Assembly (NCBI GenBank): GCA_028686145.1
Contig: JAQUCQ010000044.1
Coordinates: forward strand, 1-14,340
Direction of reading: 5' to 3'
DNA from: Desulfuromonadaceae bacterium
GTDB lineage: Bacteria; Desulfobacterota; Desulfuromonadia; Geobacterales; Pseudopelobacteraceae
DNA: 14,340 bases
Below the pieces are notes generated by a model, which made no database searches, was not told the DNA's origin, and worked only from the letters and a program-made list of their open reading frames with translations. The translations under genes and the position numbers were made by a program. Position 1 is the stretch's first letter; each line of letters begins with the position of its first letter. Below are positions 13,632-14,340 of the stretch, piece after piece.

Positions 13632-14340
13632 CTACTCCTCCGACTTGTGCAGTTTATAGTCAATGCTATCAATAAGTGCTTGATAGGAGGCGTCAATAAT
13701 ATTATCCGAAACACCAACCGTGCCCCAACGGCTGTGCTTATCACCAGATTCAATCAGCACGCGAGTCGATGAGGCGGTGCCCTGACCAGCAGGAAGGACA
13801 CGTACTTTATAGTCCAACAATTTCACTTCCTTCAACTTGGGATAGAATTTTTCCAGCGCCTTGCGAATAGCATTATCAAGTGCATTGACCGGACCATTGC
13901 CTTCAGCGGCAGTATGCTCCACTTTTCCGCCAACTTTGACCATGATGGTTGCTTCAGCCAGTGGTTTCTGATCCTCACCCCGCTTTTCATCAATCACCCG
14001 GAACCCGAGAACACTGAAAAACTTTTTATGAGCTCCGAGTGCTCTTTTCATCAGCAACTCAAATGAAGCCTCAGCCCCTTCAAACTGATAACCGCGGTTC
14101 TCCATGTCTTTGATATTGTCAAGTATCTCAAGAGTGACAGGATCTTTGCTATCCAGATTGATGTTGAATTCTTCAGCCTTTGCAAGAATATTGGAACGAC
14201 CGGACAGATCGGAAATCAGCACACGGGTGCAATTACCAACCAACTCTGGTCGCATATGCTCATACGTTTCCGGATGGCGTTGGATCGCACTGACATGGAC
14301 CCCGCCTTTGTGTGCAAATGCTGAATTCCCGACATAGGCC
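13632..14340 (-). CDS. cimA: (R)-citramalate synthase, C-terminal part (cut by right edge)
   Basis: The 3' end of a LeuA-family gene; 235 residues are visible and the frame continues past the right edge, so the N-terminal catalytic barrel is mostly missing. The visible part begins with AYVGNSAFAHKGGVHVSAI, the end of the barrel with its conserved HKGGVH, followed by the linker and the C-terminal regulatory (LeuA dimer) domain with AEGNGPVNALDNAIRKAL. The FEGAEASFELLM and YKVRVLPAGQGTASSTRVLIES patterns are those of the CimA subgroup rather than of LeuA. CimA condenses pyruvate and acetyl-CoA into citramalate, the threonine-independent route to isoleucine known from Geobacter; the C-terminal domain usually senses isoleucine. 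It is the first visible gene of the run ending at 12725. Confidence 0.88.
   Translation of the reverse strand, partial: AYVGNSAFAHKGGVHVSAIQRHPETYEHMRPELVGNCTRVLISDLSGRSNILAKAEEFNINLDSKDPVTLEILDNIKDMENRGYQFEGAEASFELLMKRALGAHKKFFSVLGFRVIDEKRGEDQKPLAEATIMVKVGGKVEHTAAEGNGPVNALDNAIRKALEKFYPKLKEVKLLDYKVRVLPAGQGTASSTRVLIESGDKHSRWGTVGVSDNIIDASYQALIDSIDYKLHKSEE

Noticed and set aside
13616..13753. N-terminal extension of the ComEA-like protein to 13753
   Set aside because: It would overlap cimA by more than 100 nt in another frame and place the signal anchor 46 residues inside; the ATG at 13615 fits the family and spacing better.
1..14340. CRISPR arrays, insertion sequences, toxin-antitoxin or defence modules
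   Set aside because: No regularly spaced repeats, transposase or recombinase motifs, or defence-type proteins were seen on either strand.

Overview
The window reads as a housekeeping stretch of a Desulfuromonadales/Geobacter-type bacterium (Desulfobacterota, formerly Deltaproteobacteria). I infer this from protein character (citramalate-type isoleucine synthesis, a CimA/ComEA/zinc-ribbon cluster, a Geobacter-like dockerin protein) and from the order thrS-infC-rpmI-rplT-pheS-pheT-ihfA-merR-tRNA-Pro. Base composition is moderate, around the mid to high 40s % GC by eye, which is low for a typical Geobacter. The genus is not resolved. Almost everything runs on the minus strand, so transcription goes from the right edge to the left.

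Right part (about 14340 to 12730): the 3' part of cimA ((R)-citramalate synthase), a ComEA-like helix-hairpin-helix protein and a 51-residue zinc-ribbon protein, closed by a strong Rho-independent terminator. Next (12651 to 9693) come rph, rdgB and rlmD, then tRNA-Val(GAC) 29 nt after rlmD: RNA processing and modification plus nucleotide-pool cleaning. A perfect 10-bp palindromic hairpin with a T-run lies between tRNA-Val and thrS.

Centre (9609 to 2118): the translation cluster. It holds threonyl-tRNA synthetase, initiation factor IF3 (on a non-canonical AUA start codon), ribosomal proteins L35 and L20, both subunits of phenylalanyl-tRNA synthetase, the nucleoid protein IHF-alpha and a small MerR-type regulator. 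A strong hairpin with a T-run separates rplT from pheS, the place where E. coli has its pheST attenuator. tRNA-Pro(GGG) and its terminator close this conserved block.

Left part (about 2000 to 1): accessory-looking DNA beyond the tRNA-Pro. It contains an orphan SAM-dependent methyltransferase (minus strand), a gene-free 155-nt segment made of four successive hairpins, and the C-terminal part of a low-complexity protein with a dockerin-like calcium loop (plus strand), which seems to have a reading-frame break near position 100-136.

The most noteworthy points are the AUA start of infC with a hairpin abutting its Shine-Dalgarno, the terminator-like hairpins in the thrS and pheS leaders, the unexplained structured segment at 797-945, and the probable frame break at the left edge. 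I did not find a defence system, CRISPR array, transposase or phage module.
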